A DNA stretch of 64,000 nucleotides from Antennarius striatus. Lineage: Eukaryota; Chordata; Actinopteri; Lophiiformes; Antennariidae. Position numbers and translations under genes: made by a program. The stretch covers positions 2,298,501 through 2,362,500 of the forward strand of contig NC_090798.1 in NCBI RefSeq assembly GCF_040054535.1. Reading direction: 5' to 3'. The notes under the pieces were generated by a model. The model saw nothing but the letters and a program-made list of their open reading frames with translations. It did no database searches and had not been told where the DNA came from. Below are positions 11,386 through 25,154 of the stretch, piece after piece. Every line of letters begins with the position of its first letter. The stretch's first letter is position 1.

Positions 11386-13500
11386 AGCAATCTTCCCTTT
11401 TAAGGAAGCATTTATTCAGCTCTCTCCCGCTTTTAATCAGCAAGATTATTCCTCTTTATCCATCATTAATTATATATTTGTCTGGTTTATTGATGATAAA
11501 GACAAGGATGAAGCAAGGGAACATGTTTCAGTCATGGAACCCCACAGCTTTCCTGATGTTCCTGGACGTTTACATAACTTGTAGTAATCCAATTTTATTA
11601 CTCAAACACATCATGTATTCATCATGTATGCAAATATTACTGACCACGATGTGCACAGCATTTGAAATGTTTCATAAGCATTAATCCATAAATTATTAGT
11701 CAAATCAATATAGAGCTGGTATAGATGTGGCTTTTTGAGGAAAGCAACAATGAGAAAAAGGAGGAAATTCCCTTGCTAGAGTATATAGCTCACATAAAAA
11801 TGAAGTTTTCTGCAGGTTTAAATTACCAGAGTTAAAAAAAACAAACAAACAAGAAAACCAAACAGCTAAAATGTAAGAAAAAAATTGAAAATTGAAATGA
11901 TTTTCTGAGCTGTAGCTACATCTGCGCTGCTTGTGGCTCTAGTGCAGCAGCAGGGGCAGGAGCTAGATTTCATTCCGTCCTCCTTGACCTCCTCCACGCC
12001 ACGGTGATGGTGGTGATGAAAACAAGAACAGAGTGAGATTCCTTCAGGCTGAGAAGGTCTGCTGCAAAGGGGCTAATGCTGCTTGTAAAAGTACAAGTGT
12101 GTCGTCTGCGGTGAATACTAAATACGTGCAGATTTCCACTGATTTCTTGGAGGTGTTTCTTCATCGTACATTGAAGTCATTGCTATTAGTATTGTATATA
12201 ATACTTGCTTCGATCGACTTGCTAATCCTGCCGCCAGTCTGCAGGGTGAGATGTTATACATACTACGGAGTCCTTCACTGAAAACTAGTTCTTCAGGTTT
12301 TCTGAGGTTTTTTGGTTTTTTGGTTTTGGTTTAAGAGAACATTTCTGACCACAACAGGTATTTCCACTGCTGACTCCCCTCCCTCCACCTGTTCCACATT
12401 CCTGTATGTGAATGAAGAACAGTGAACAGCATCCACTGCACAGGCAGACGGCAAGAGATTGAAATACTGACTATTACTAGTATCAACCAATATCTTCATC
12501 CTCCTCCTCCATCCATTTATCCTTCATCAAACATCCAGAGGGTAAGACAACCTGCACACTGCTTGTCTGTCTCTTCTTCTCTGCACACATAAATAGAAAC
12601 TCAAAAGAGAGACAAAGAAGACCATCTCTCTAACATTGTCTTTAAACTGGTTGCTGACATTGAGCGAATTAATTGAGCGGGTAGTTAAGTTGCAGACAAA
12701 AGAGTGTCTTGATTATCAATTCTTTAAAAAACATGTTTGGAAGCTGCTAGTAAATGAATGAATGAGATGTTTGGAAGTAGGTGACACTATCATGCTCAGG
12801 ATCAATAGTGATGCCTGGAAATAGACTGACATAATCAATTAAAACATGATCAAAAGATGAATCTAGAGCTGGAAAGGGGTGTAAGGGATGCAGGGAACTA
12901 TATGGTCTTTCTCATCTACGTACTGTTTGACATCAAACTCTAATCCCTGACAAAAAACTGGCACAAAACGGTGCCATGTTTCATTAACTCCTAAATGAAC
13001 AAGGATTGGTATGTGCAAGACTGGAATTTTCAGTTTTTACCTGCTCTTTGGAGAGTTTGCAAGAATTCTCCTTTAGCATGAAACAGTTCCTGATTTTAAA
13101 ACCATGCTTCAGTGTGTAGAAAAGAACCTGTTTCAGTGAAACCTCAAATGCTATGATGTAAACGCTGATAGGCAGCAGAAATTAATGGTTGAAGGTTTCA
13201 TCTAATGTTGTTTCCGTTTCCTTTGTCTTGTCGCTAAAGTCCAGTGGTCTTGACAACATCTGTAAGAATTTATAAGAAACATGAAGATTCTTTATTTATA
13301 AGAACCATGAAGATTTTATTTTTAAGTTAACCATTAGATCAACTGATGTGGCAGCAGCAGTAGTATTAGAGAAACATTAATTGACTTATTCTGTTGGTGG
13401 TAAATTCCAGATGTTCTCACTTTTTGTCTTATTTACTATGTTTTCTATTCAGGTAACTCTTTTTTGTCAACCTCCCACAGTCCCACTGAAGCACAAAGAC

Positions 13501-14777
13501 ATGAGACACAAGAAGATAATCCCGCTTGTTGTCGTCTGTATCATTATTCTTGTTGTATATCACAATGGCCTTCAGAGATGGTGAGTTTTGTAAATTGCAG
13601 GTAAACTGATATTTGTTGCATGATTATTTTCCTGACACTCTACAACAATCTTATTTTAATGGTGATTTAAACTTCAATTACATTCCTTTTCCCCAGGATG
13701 ATGGATGCAGTCTCCTTAGACTCTCGTTCCAATGCTTTCCCATTGCAGAAAACAAAACACACAAACTTGGTCTTCGTCAAGACACACAAAACTGCTGGCA
13801 GCACCATGCAGAACCTATTGTTCCGCTTTGCACAACATCACAACTTGACGGTGGCTTTGCCAGCAGAGTTCTGTGATCATAAGTTCTGCTACCCATCCCT
13901 TTTCAGTCATACATTTGTCAGGCCAAATACGATACCACCGAATATCATGACTAGTCATCTGCGCTTCAACATGAAGGAGCTGCAGCTTGTGATGCCCAAA
14001 GACACCATTTATATCACCATCCTGAGAGAACCCAGCTTCATGTTTGAGTCCTTATTCAATTACTTCTTAAACTACTGTGATAGCTTCAGAAGGGTCCCCA
14101 ATCATTCGCTGGAGACTTTCCTAGCAGACCCCTGGCAGTACTACCGACCCAATGAAGAAGACTCTGTTTATGCTCGGAACACCATGACCTTTGACTTGGG
14201 CAAAGACAAGGATCACCCACCAACTGATGCAGCATATGTTCAGGCCTTTCTTGCAGAGATGGAGCAAGCCTTCTCCCTGGTGATGATCACTGATTACTTT
14301 GATGAGTCGCTGATTGTCCTCCGTCATCTCCTCTCCTGGGATCTGGATGACCTTCTTTATTTTAAGATCAACTCACGGAAGGAAGAATCAAAACAGACGC
14401 TGACTCCAGCCCTTGCTTCAAAGATCCGTGACTGGAATGCTTTAGATACACAACTGTATGACTATTTCAATGCCTCCTTGTGGCGCAAAATTGCAGCTCT
14501 GGGTACAGCCTTTGTAGCAAAGGAGGTACGAGAACTTCAACAGGCCCAGGAGAATCTCATGAGAAGCTGCTTCAATGGGGAGGTGCAGATTCGCTCATCA
14601 AAGGAGATGAAAAACAGGAGTCTCCGTCCCTGGCAGCCAGTAGGAACAGCTGAGATCATGGGATTTGATCTCCCATTAAATTTTAGCCATGGGTTGTCGA
14701 GTCACGTCAAAGAACTTTGCCTCAAGATTGCTACTCCTGAGCTCCATTATTTAGACATTCTCCAAAATTTCAAATGA
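13501..14777 (+). CDS. gal3st3: Galactose-3-O-sulfotransferase, GAL3ST3-like (gene C), two coding exons
   Basis: CDS is 13501-13580 joined to 13697-14777, 386 residues. Exon 1 starts M-R-H-K-K and is followed by a very hydrophobic anchor rich in Val and Ile (about 6-20), ending L-Q-R-W with the Trp codon split across a 116-bp intron (donor GTGAGT, acceptor TTCCCCAG). The lumenal domain shows the 5'-PAPS loop F-V-K-T-H-K-T-A-G-S-T near 53-63, the 3'-PAPS stretch T-I-L-R-E-P-S-F-M-F-E-S, HNLT and FNAS sequons, and PWQPVGTAEIMGFDLP near the end. It stops about 60 residues earlier than the copy at 35.8 kb, right after the conserved C-terminal block. An upstream acceptor (CCTCCCACAG before 13482) implies a non-coding 5' exon. 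AATAAA is at 14936-14941. Predicted role: Golgi 3-O-sulfation of galactose. No stops or frameshifts are visible. Confidence 0.9.
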
Positions 14778-14935
14778 CTTCACTACTGTCAAAGCCATCA
14801 AGTCTGGACCTTGCGAAAATTATGTGTCTTTGCGGACTGTTCGCTGAAACCTCAGGTACTCTATCACAAGAGTCCACGTCCACTGAGACTCTCAAAAACC
14901 TACTCAGGCATCATCAACTGAAAAACAAAGAGCTG

Positions 14936-14941
14936 AATAAA
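14936..14941 (+). other. Polyadenylation signal for gal3st3-like gene C
   Basis: A canonical AATAAA hexamer lies about 160 bases after the stop codon at 14775-14777 and before any other feature. It is a plausible 3' end; transcript data would be needed to confirm use. Confidence 0.45.
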
Positions 14942-15898
14942 ATCCAAGTACTCAACAGACTTCATAAATCTAACCTAACCCAACAGATATTTGTGAATTA
15001 TTGGGTGTTTCAGGGTATGTTGAAGCACGGCATTTAAAATCTGAAAGACGAAATAATGCAGAAGGACCAGATTTCCAAATGCCTCCTATCGGAGGCTAGA
15101 CACACCAGTATAGCAGTGTGAGTGTACTTGTTCGCACAATTGTACCAGAATTTCAACGGTGTTGTTTATCTCAAGTCAGGGGCTGCCACAAATGACAGTA
15201 ATATTTAACAATATTTACCCTGCCTGTGGTTTCTCTTGGGAGAAAGTGTTTGCATTAATGTTTTGGGTGACAATGTGCCTTATGGGGGTTGACATGGTAT
15301 TTACGATGGCTTAATACAATATGGGACATGACACTAACCCTAAAAATATCCATCACAGCAGGTCATGAAGTTTGATAAAGAGAAATGATTGATCAGATTG
15401 TCCATAATTCATAATTCCTCATAGCATTAGCAACTCTCATTTAATAGGAAGAATTTCCCTGACAGTCTTACCAACCTGATATGACTTAACCTCCCCATGC
15501 TTTTGTTTTGACCCACAGCGCCACCTGCTGATGGACAGAGTGAAGGACTCGAGACGTCTATTACAAAATGATTTGGACGATTAGGACAAATTTAAATAGG
15601 CAGTATTTTGTCTGATGCTTGATGTACATGTTACCTGCAGTGTGATGTGTTGGTACTATACATTATATTTTGTAAGCGCGTGAGAGGAGACTGCACTCTG
15701 CTGTCAGTTTGTGACACCTCATTGGCTGTTTGGCACGTTCCCTTGTGTTGGCAGTGTGTTGGTGAATCGAGCAATAGGTACGTCTGCTGGATTTCAATCT
15801 GGATGAAGACTCTTTTGATAGACATTGAACTGAGTTATTTAATCTGACATGTAGAAACCAAATTAGTACTGAATGATCCTGTTACTTCAGCTAGCTGA

Positions 15899-15971
15899 GA
15901 ATAGAATAGAATAGAATAGAATAGAATAGAATAGAATAGAATAGAATAGAATAGAATAGAATAGAATAGAA
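15899..15971. repeat. (GAATA)n pentanucleotide microsatellite
   Basis: About fourteen perfect AGAAT units, followed directly by AAGTCTTTATTGTCACTATACA, which resembles the end of a dispersed teleost element; the repeat may have grown from that element's tail. Confidence 0.95.
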
Positions 15972-16289
15972 AGTCTTTATTGTCACTATACATAGTACAA
16001 CGAGATTTTGGGCAACTACTACTAATAAAGTTCTAACTGAGTGAAAGCGGTGTTGAACAATTCCTTTGACTGTAAAATAAGTTAAAATGCCCTATAATGA
16101 GCTTCGCGTTTCTCGTTTCGTCCACAGCAAGCGAGTAATACATTTTTAAGTTATTGGCCAAAACTAATTATGTTATGTGGTCAGGATTTTTATCACGTTA
16201 TTGTCCCGTTAGATTTCAAAAACGGGAAAATTTATTATGTTATGTCCTGTTAACACGTTATTGGCTTTAACACACCCTTTTGTACACTT

Positions 16290-16535
16290 TTTTTCTGTGG
16301 TAGCTTCCTCCCACCTCCAAAAATATGCGCTTCAGGTTAATTGGCTATTCCCAAGTTGCCCATAGGAGTGAGTGTGTGTGTGTGCATGGTTGTCTGTCTT
16401 TGTGTGTGGCTTTGTGGCGCACTGGCGTTGTGCCCGGAGTGTCCCCCGCCTCACACCCAATGTCAGCTGGGATAGGCTCCAGCTCTCCGTGACCCGCTGC
16501 AGCGGATAAAGTGGAAGAAAATTGATGGATGGATA
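16290..16535 (+). repeat. L2-type 3' end with tail
   Basis: It contains CTTCCTCCCACCTCCAAAAATATGCGCTTCAGGTTAATTGG, GCCCATAGGAGTGAGTG, and CAGCTGGGATAGGCTCCAGC, then GCGGATAAAGTGGAAGAAAATTGATGGATGGATA, which is the usual terminal part with a short GATG-type tail. It is close in sequence to the middle of the 890-1206 copy. Confidence 0.75.
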
Positions 16536-16900
16536 GTTTCACTAATATACAGTTCTGTATACATAACTATCTGCTGTAGTAATTCATTCAGATGTTGAAA
16601 GACAAGTTCTGTCATGGTTGAGCAACATATCTAATATATTGCAAATGGTTTGAAATGAAATACACCCTTCAAGTTGACTGCAGAGAGTAAGTGTCATATT
16701 GATATGTAGAAATTAGCACAACACCTCCGTTCTCCTCCATCTGATTGACACAAGTCTCACTTTCATCCCTACACACTCTTCACTGGAGCTGGAAAATCCT
16801 CTGCTAATCATCATCATCATTTTTGCAGCATTGGTTGTTTAACGAAATAGCAAGATAGACAGTTCAGCTGTCATGAGTTATTCATGAAAATCACAGTCTT

Positions 16901-18371
<1,471 letters not shown>

Positions 18372-18717
18372 GTCTGTTACTGTTCATAAACATTTCTGAC
18401 AGGAAGCACAAGTGGGGGAGGAGTTTCTTGCTGTCTTTTTAACTTTGACATGAGCAAGGGCTGCTTACTTAGGACTGTCACCACTTCCTCAGGAGATGTT
18501 GAGCCGACACCAGTCAGTATTTTATGTTTCTACTGGCTGATGAATGTCAGTTTGTTTTGTACACAAGACATACACAGCGTGTGTTTGTTGCTGTGTTGTG
18601 TTGTTGTGCTGTACGTTGTGTTTTAATCCAACGTGTTTCCTGATTATATGATCTCTGGTTCTATTTTGGAAGAGAAATATGATATTGATATAATTGGAAA
18701 GGTAAAAAAAAAAAAAA

Positions 18718-19457
18718 AAAGTCCTTTCCTGACTGTCCATAAAACACAGAAAACGTCCAGCAGAACCTGATTTTCTGCTTCGCAGGAAGTCACAACCTGA
18801 CACCGGCATTTCAGGTAGAGTCCAGTCAACACCAGTTTTACGACATTAACTCCTTCAGCATTCACTTTGTTGGCCCATTCACAGTAAAATCGAATATCAT
18901 AGCTGGTTATATGTGTTTCAACAAAATGGAGCTGCAGCATCTGATGCCCAACGACACCATTTAGATCACAATCCTGACAGAACCCAGCTCCGTGTTTGAC
19001 TCCGCATTCAACTATTACTTACCTTTAAATAAATATAAGTGCACAGGTTGAGGTGACCGTCTCTGGTGATGATTGCTGGTTACTTTGATGAGTCGCTGGT
19101 TGTCCTTTGCCGTCTCTTCTCCTGGAATCTGGGGGAAATTCTTTATTTCAAATCAACATGAATACTCAAAGCGAACACTGAGGCCAGATGTGGCTTCAAA
19201 TGTCTTTGCTTCGATGCCTCCTGGTGGCGACAATTTGCAGTTCAGGGTTTAACATTTATAGTAAAGGAGGTAGAAGAACTTTGGCAGGCAAACTAGAAGC
19301 TAATGACAGGCTGCTTTAATGCCCCTGGAAACTAGAAAGAACAACTGAAATTATGGGATGTGATTTCCCAGTAAATCTTAGTTCTGGGCCCAGAAGCTCT
19401 GTCTCAAGCTTGAAACTCCTGAGGTCCATCATACAGTTTTTCCACCATATCCAATGA
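18718..19457 (+). pseudogene. Decayed gal3st3-like catalytic exon (gene D)
   Basis: The DNA aligns along most of the catalytic exon of genes C and E, but the frame is broken. The PAPS-loop region reads as AAAACACAGAAAACGTCCAGC, and a short deletion follows in the M-Q-N segment. The stretch equivalent to M-P-N-D-T-I-Y-I-T-I-L-R-E-P has a stop in place of Tyr (TAG at 18962-18964). About 200 bases after the F-N-Y-Y motif are missing, including the D-P-x-x-Y-Y and F-D-L-G-K-D-K-D-H-P segments. Later parts (Y-F-D-E-S-L-V-V-L, a PEVHH-like end) are recognisable with more frame breaks. The 3' end and the bases after the stop resemble gene C more than gene E. No first exon was recognised. It is a clear pseudogene, probably from duplication because cluster position and orientation are kept. 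Confidence 0.85.
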
Positions 19458-22400
19458 TTGCGCTGCTGTCAAGGCCATGCAGACAGGAACACAGAGGGAT
19501 TTATCCATGTAGAACTTCATGTTTAACCGTTTTGGTTCATTTCTGAAAGTAATGTGACAAATGGCATTAATGGTTTTGCTCAGTAGAAGCTGTACATCCA
19601 TTTATGAAAGAAAGCATTGGTTACTAGAAGAATGTTATAGAAGCATCTGCAAGGTTCTGCAAAACTGGTCAGTGTGTAAATGGCTTATATGTCTATATCC
19701 CTGTCTTAATAGTTTCATTTTACCTTATCAGTGTGTGTGTTTCAGTTTGTTGAGCGCTTTACAGATAATCTTCCCTTCGAGATCATTTTTCTCTTATTTT
19801 CTTTAGGATGAACATTAATCCCTGGCCAGAACATTAGCTGAGCTTTGACCTATTTATAGGGTGTTATAAGAGAACGTCATTGGTCCCTTATCCAGAACAC
19901 GGAGAACAGTGAGTGATCTTTATTGATTCATAAATCACATGTTTTTTAATCATTCATTAAACATTTCTAGAGACCTAAAGTGTTTGAAATTCAGTTAATG
20001 AGATTTTGAAATAAAAATCATGTATCTAGATACAGGAAAACTATGAAATAATAACTCTTATTCTATCATATTTCCATCAAATTAAAAGTAGTGTTCGCTT
20101 CAATAAAACTAGAGAAATTTTTATGTTGGAACATTAAGGGAAGGAAAAATCTCAACAAAATACATCTATTTTCTTTTAATATAGCATGTTAGCATGGCCT
20201 TTCCATGGAAGTTGGAATAGTTTTTCTAATCTAAATGTTATGGTGAAAAAGTTATAATTGTTTAAATTGTTTTGACTGGAACTTATCATTTGTATTAAAT
20301 CAGACCTGTTATTACAAAATGTTGAAGTTGATTATTCAAGATAAATAAATAATAATATATACATATTGATTTTTTTTTTCCAATTCAAAAACATTTAATG
20401 TTTCCTAACACAATTTGTTATTGCTTTACACTGTACAAAAGTAGAATTGACGGGGGAAGCATTTACCCCTCCAAAGACACCTGTTCCACCTGCTGCAAAT
20501 GAGATCAAATAATTTGTATAATGAAAACTGCTGCAAAAACAAATTTTCTGCCAACACCACACCTGACAAATGCAAACATTGAAGTCATAGCAGTCTTTTG
20601 ACATTGATGTATTGTTTTTTTTTTTGAGGAGTAAGGCTACATAAACTTTAGAGCTTATTCTTGTCCTTATATTATGCTGTCTTTTATATGTGGTTTTTGC
20701 GATTTCCAAAAATTTAGAATTCATTTTTTTTTCTATTTTAATAAAAAAAAAATCCTCTCTATCTAATACACACAGCTCTACTTCACTATTGAATTACCTT
20801 TTGGTGCAGGATTGCATTCTATGGATAAACTGCCATGAAGCTTGTAGGCAGTAATTATGATTGCTTCCTGCCGTATGTGGTGGCCTCCAATTTCATTTCA
20901 TAAAGTGTATAGATTATTTGCACAAAGTCAATCTGCAGATTAGATCTATGAGGGATCGCCACTAAGCTGATGACCGCCTCTCAGGTTGTTGGAGGCTCAG
21001 AGGACACAAGTCGCTATGCAAGAGTGTGTGTGTGTGTGGGTGTGTGTGTGTCTGCGTGTGTGTGCGTGTGTATCATTCACTTTCAGCTGTAGGCATTAGG
21101 AAATGGCAGGTTTTTTCCACATTATGTACCCTAGGGAAAAAAATCCTGATCCGCATCATTAGCAGGTTGCATATGCAAAAAACAATTCAAAATGAGAATA
21201 ACTTTTAAAACAAACTGAAATATCAAAAATAATAATCAATATTTGCCAACAGAAAGGAATCTGTAGGAGGCAAACAAAGCATCGACTGACAGATATGCCT
21301 GCATCCAGGCTGTGATGTGGACTAAAGTCTAAAATAAAAGCCCCTATTTTAAATCCTTTCATATAAAAGTGAGGCTAATGAGTGAGAAGAGTGACGCATA
21401 TTTGCCTCAAACGTCGGCTTTGTCATCGCATCAAACCGCTGCCAAGGGCCTGATGTTTTACACACAGTAAATCTGAGCGACCGCACCGTTAGAACACTGC
21501 GCCATCTGTATTTGGTGGCTCATTGGTTCTGACCTTTGACCCTTTACTGAGTAATATGACCATCGAGCTGAGCCGGTGCACACCAGGCTGCGACACACAC
21601 ACAGATAAGGCCTCCATTCTCCACACATGGACGACGCACAGCAGCAGATAATGTATTCAGTACATGGGAAACTGTCCTGAACACACAAACCTAGAAAGGC
21701 AAGTGGAGTAAAGGAGGGAAACTGGGGAGGGAGGAGAAACGGACAGAAGGAGGTCAAGAAAAAAACGGGGAAAAAAATTGGAAAAAAGAAGAATTAAACA
21801 AAGCGCAGTGTGTGTGTCGCATGGCAGCGCTGACAGGAAGTGTTAACAGGCCTGTGCGGAACAGTAGAGGTTCTATCTGTACTAAATGAGCCACTATCTC
21901 ACCCCCACCCCCCCCCAAAGACCTGGAATCTGTCTTCTTATTAAAAACTTCACATAGACGAAGCGGCTCTGGTTCCAGTGGCCCGAACAACGAAGCAAAG
22001 CAAGAGAGATTTTATATTCAGAGCAGGGGAATAAAACATCTGAAACTCTCAACCTGAATACGAATGCAAAAAGGCAACCAGATGAGGATGAAGTAAATCA
22101 CATGTAAATGAGAAACTGAGGCTTGTTTTTTTTTTTTTTAGATGCTTTAGCAACAGCAATGCTTGAGAATTTTTAGCTCATTTGCTGTTTAGATAATGAT
22201 CAATAAAAGCAGCAAAAAATATTAAAATCCAGTAACTAAATGTTTTCTCATCAATTTTACTCGTTTTCAGCTTGTTGGCAATGCAAAGGTACATTTGTAG
22301 GTTACACTGTCTTTGGCCTGTTTGTCTGTTAACAAGATGACACGAAACGTCATGAATCATCACCAGGATCCAGAATAACTTGAACGCACTTCCAACCCTT

Positions 22401-24596
22401 GTTTGTTTGAGGGTTTTTCCAATGCGTAATAAGAATTCAACAATGACTAGTCTGACCCGGATCCAGGAAACACTGTGGATCTGGAGATCTGGGTAAGTCT
22501 TCATTGTTCAAGAGTCATTATTGGGATCAAATGATGTAAAATCGAGTAAAACATCGCAGTTACTCCTGGAGTCGGTTTGCTGAAAGGGTAATATATAACG
22601 AGATGAGAGGAGAGGAGAACATCTATGTTTATTCATCAGGCAGTGTTATTTTGTCTGAGCTTATCTGAATGGGAATCTCACTGTGGACACAAAGCACAGT
22701 CCCACTCTGATGAATTATTCAGGTCCAGTCACGGCCTCTCCTCCACTCATTTCTTCACGCTGACCAACCTGCGAGGTTCAGAATGAGCTGAAGCCTCCAG
22801 GACTCATTGGTCAGAAAGAATCATCCGGACTCAGATTTATAGAGATTTACTTTGGTGTGCTTAATATTGAGGAATCAAGAGTCACTTTATTTGTCATTGT
22901 CAAATCCAAGAGCAAAATTGGGTGCTGTCCTTCAGTGCAGATACAGGTAAAAAAAAAAGGAATAGTAGATTAAAAAATAGATAAAATAGATGGGACAAAG
23001 TTTCTTGTCCATCATAGAGCCGAAGTTTCGAAATTCAAATCATGAATAAAGGGTAGAATAAATGATCCTAAAATACTTGAGCTAATTTCACGTCTGCCTG
23101 CTTCCTGTGAGGATGAGGTCCATAAAAGTCATCTTAACATCCTGCTACACTGGTTTTCAGGAGCTGGATCGCTCACAGTGAGGCGTTAACAATGACAGGA
23201 GCATCAAATCCGATAGTTCATCGTTACAATTTCCAATTATTCAATCATGAGCCACAAAGGAGGGCAGAAGAAACAAAAGAAAAGCATCCAGTCAATCAAC
23301 AAATAGCTTTTAAATTACTGGCGCCCATTAAGCAACAGCGGTGTTGTGCATTACTGCTGAGCCACAAACAAACTAAAACTATTAATTATAATGGCAGCCA
23401 GGAATTTAACAAGCTTCAACTCTACAGGTCACCACAAAGAGGATCGATGGGAAGGAGAGAGAGCCCTGCAAATCAAAGAAGACTGTTTCTGAGGAGGGAA
23501 ATATGCTGCGGTGTGAATATTAAACACAGCAGATGATTTAATCATGACACAGGAGCCACTCCTTCCGATGGTCAAGTATGGAGCGGTTACAGGAGGAAAC
23601 AGTTTAAATGCAAACTAAAAGAGTCGATTTGATAGGAGGTGAATCACAATAAGGTCACCAGCCATTGATTTTGTTTTAAGTACAGTGAAAATCCATTATG
23701 AGTCTCTACCGGTAACTGTGTAAGAATAAAATCAGTCATGAGGCAGAGCATTAGAATGAGCTCCTGGGCAGCAATCATGTGTTATCAATCATCATTAATA
23801 TCTTTATTCAGGCTGCCAGTTATGAATGTTAAAAGTGTAATTGACTGGATTATGATGCATTTTAGTGACGAAGCCCAGCTGCAGCTCAAAGCAGCTTAAA
23901 TTAGATCAGATTAAATAAAATTAAATCAATTAGCTCAAATTAATTAACAAAACCAGCTGAAACTTGCAGGCTAATTAAAAAAATCAGCAAATATAATCCC
24001 AGATTCAAACTGCTTGAGGTCACAGGTCAGGGATCTTTTGGAGCCTATGCGAGCTGGATATGGGCGAGTGGCAGGGTGCACCCCGGGAGAGACGCCAGCA
24101 CATCGCAAAGTTGCTCAAATCTGAGGGATAAATATGATTCACTTTCAAACTGCCTTGTTATTTATTGCTTTTAAAATTTGAATTATTGCGGACTGCATCG
24201 CCATACTGCTGTGTCGGTATTTTTAAAGTTTTCTATTACAACTTTATTTAATTCCAAGCAAAATGTTTTATTTCTGGGAATTAAACTGAACCCATCGGTT
24301 AAATACTGGAAGTAAATAAACACAGCAGGGAACATTTTCAGCTGCTAAACGCCTCAGTAATGGATGGAAAAGCAAATTCTGTAGCTTGCAGGCATTTGTG
24401 ACCCCCCCCACAGACACACACACACCCCAATCCGATTCCTCCATTCATTAACACCAATAACATTCAGTGTTTGGAGCCGACTAAGAATAATGCATGAGAG
24501 AGCCCCCGTGGTGGTGGTGGTGGTGGGGGGGGGGCAGTGTTCATTAAAAACTGCCCTTGTTTGTGGTAAAAAAAAAAACTTACAGCTGGGAGGTTT
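19458..24596. other. Non-coding stretch with scattered repeats
   Basis: No gene is recognised. It holds an imperfect TG run near 21.02-21.08 kb, a dispersed-element tail near 22.87-22.93 kb (AGTCACTTTATTTGTCATTGT), an L2-like tail piece near 24.06-24.11 kb (GGGTGCACCCCGGGAGAGACGCC) and an AT-rich block with many TAATTA-type cores near 23.7-24.0 kb. Open frames here lack family motifs. Confidence 0.5.
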
Positions 24597-24654
24597 TCAA
24601 ATTTCAAATTCAAATAAACTTTATTAGCATGACAGATGACAAAGTAGAGAGAAT

Positions 24655-25019
24655 GTGCTGGTGATGGATGAGATGGGTTCGAATCAGAGGATCGGACTGG
24701 AGCGATGGCTGGAAGAGAGAGAGAGAGAGAGAGAGAGATGGATGGGGGGTGAGAGAGGGAGAGAGTGGAGGGTGGGGGGCTCTGATGACGGACAGACAAG
24801 CCGATCTGCAGACGCGATGCCTGCAGCACCTGAACGGACTCCAGATCAGTGAAGGCGAGGAGGAGGAAGGAGGAGGAAGAGGAGCGGAGTCTCTCCTGCA
24901 AAATAAAGAAGAAGACAGGAAAAAGAGGAGATAAGCGTCCAGGAGAAGAAATCACAACCCCCCCCCGCCCACCGCCCCCCCATCGCGTCACATCGCATCC
25001 CGGCTCTGAGATGACAAAG
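24655..25019 (+). promoter_or_regulatory. GC/purine-rich candidate first exon ending in a splice donor
   Basis: A GA-rich, CpG-containing block includes a (GA)n run at 24715-24737 and ends CGGCTCTGAGATGACAAAG followed by GTAACG at 25020, a good donor with an ATG three codons before it. The flank to 25.45 kb is CpG- and G/C-run-rich. This looks like a 5' exon and promoter on the plus strand, but no matching downstream coding exon can be linked by eye. It might belong to rin1 with a very long intron, or to a non-coding RNA. Confidence 0.35.
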
Positions 25020-25126
25020 GTAACGGCGCGCTCCTTTTGCGCACCATCAGCATCCCGTCCTTCATGGCGCCGTTAATCCCCGGAGCCGGAGTCGTGTTTG
25101 GGAGCGCTTCGTAACGAGGTCGCACT

Positions 25127-25154
25127 GGGGGGTGGGGGACTGGGGTGGGGGGGG
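25127..25154 (+). other. Predicted G-quadruplex run
   Basis: Four G-runs of four or more bases with short loops (GGGGGG-T-GGGGG-ACT-GGGG-T-GGGGGGGG), next to the GC-rich candidate promoter block. Confidence 0.5.

Noticed and set aside
23192-23536. 114-residue plus-strand frame
   Set aside because: There is no recognisable motif, no splice partner and ordinary AT-rich composition; it is likely chance.
24464-24991. 175-residue minus-strand frame with Ser/Pro/Leu runs
   Set aside because: Its composition follows the GA-rich and G-rich tracts; it is antisense to a better candidate 5' exon.
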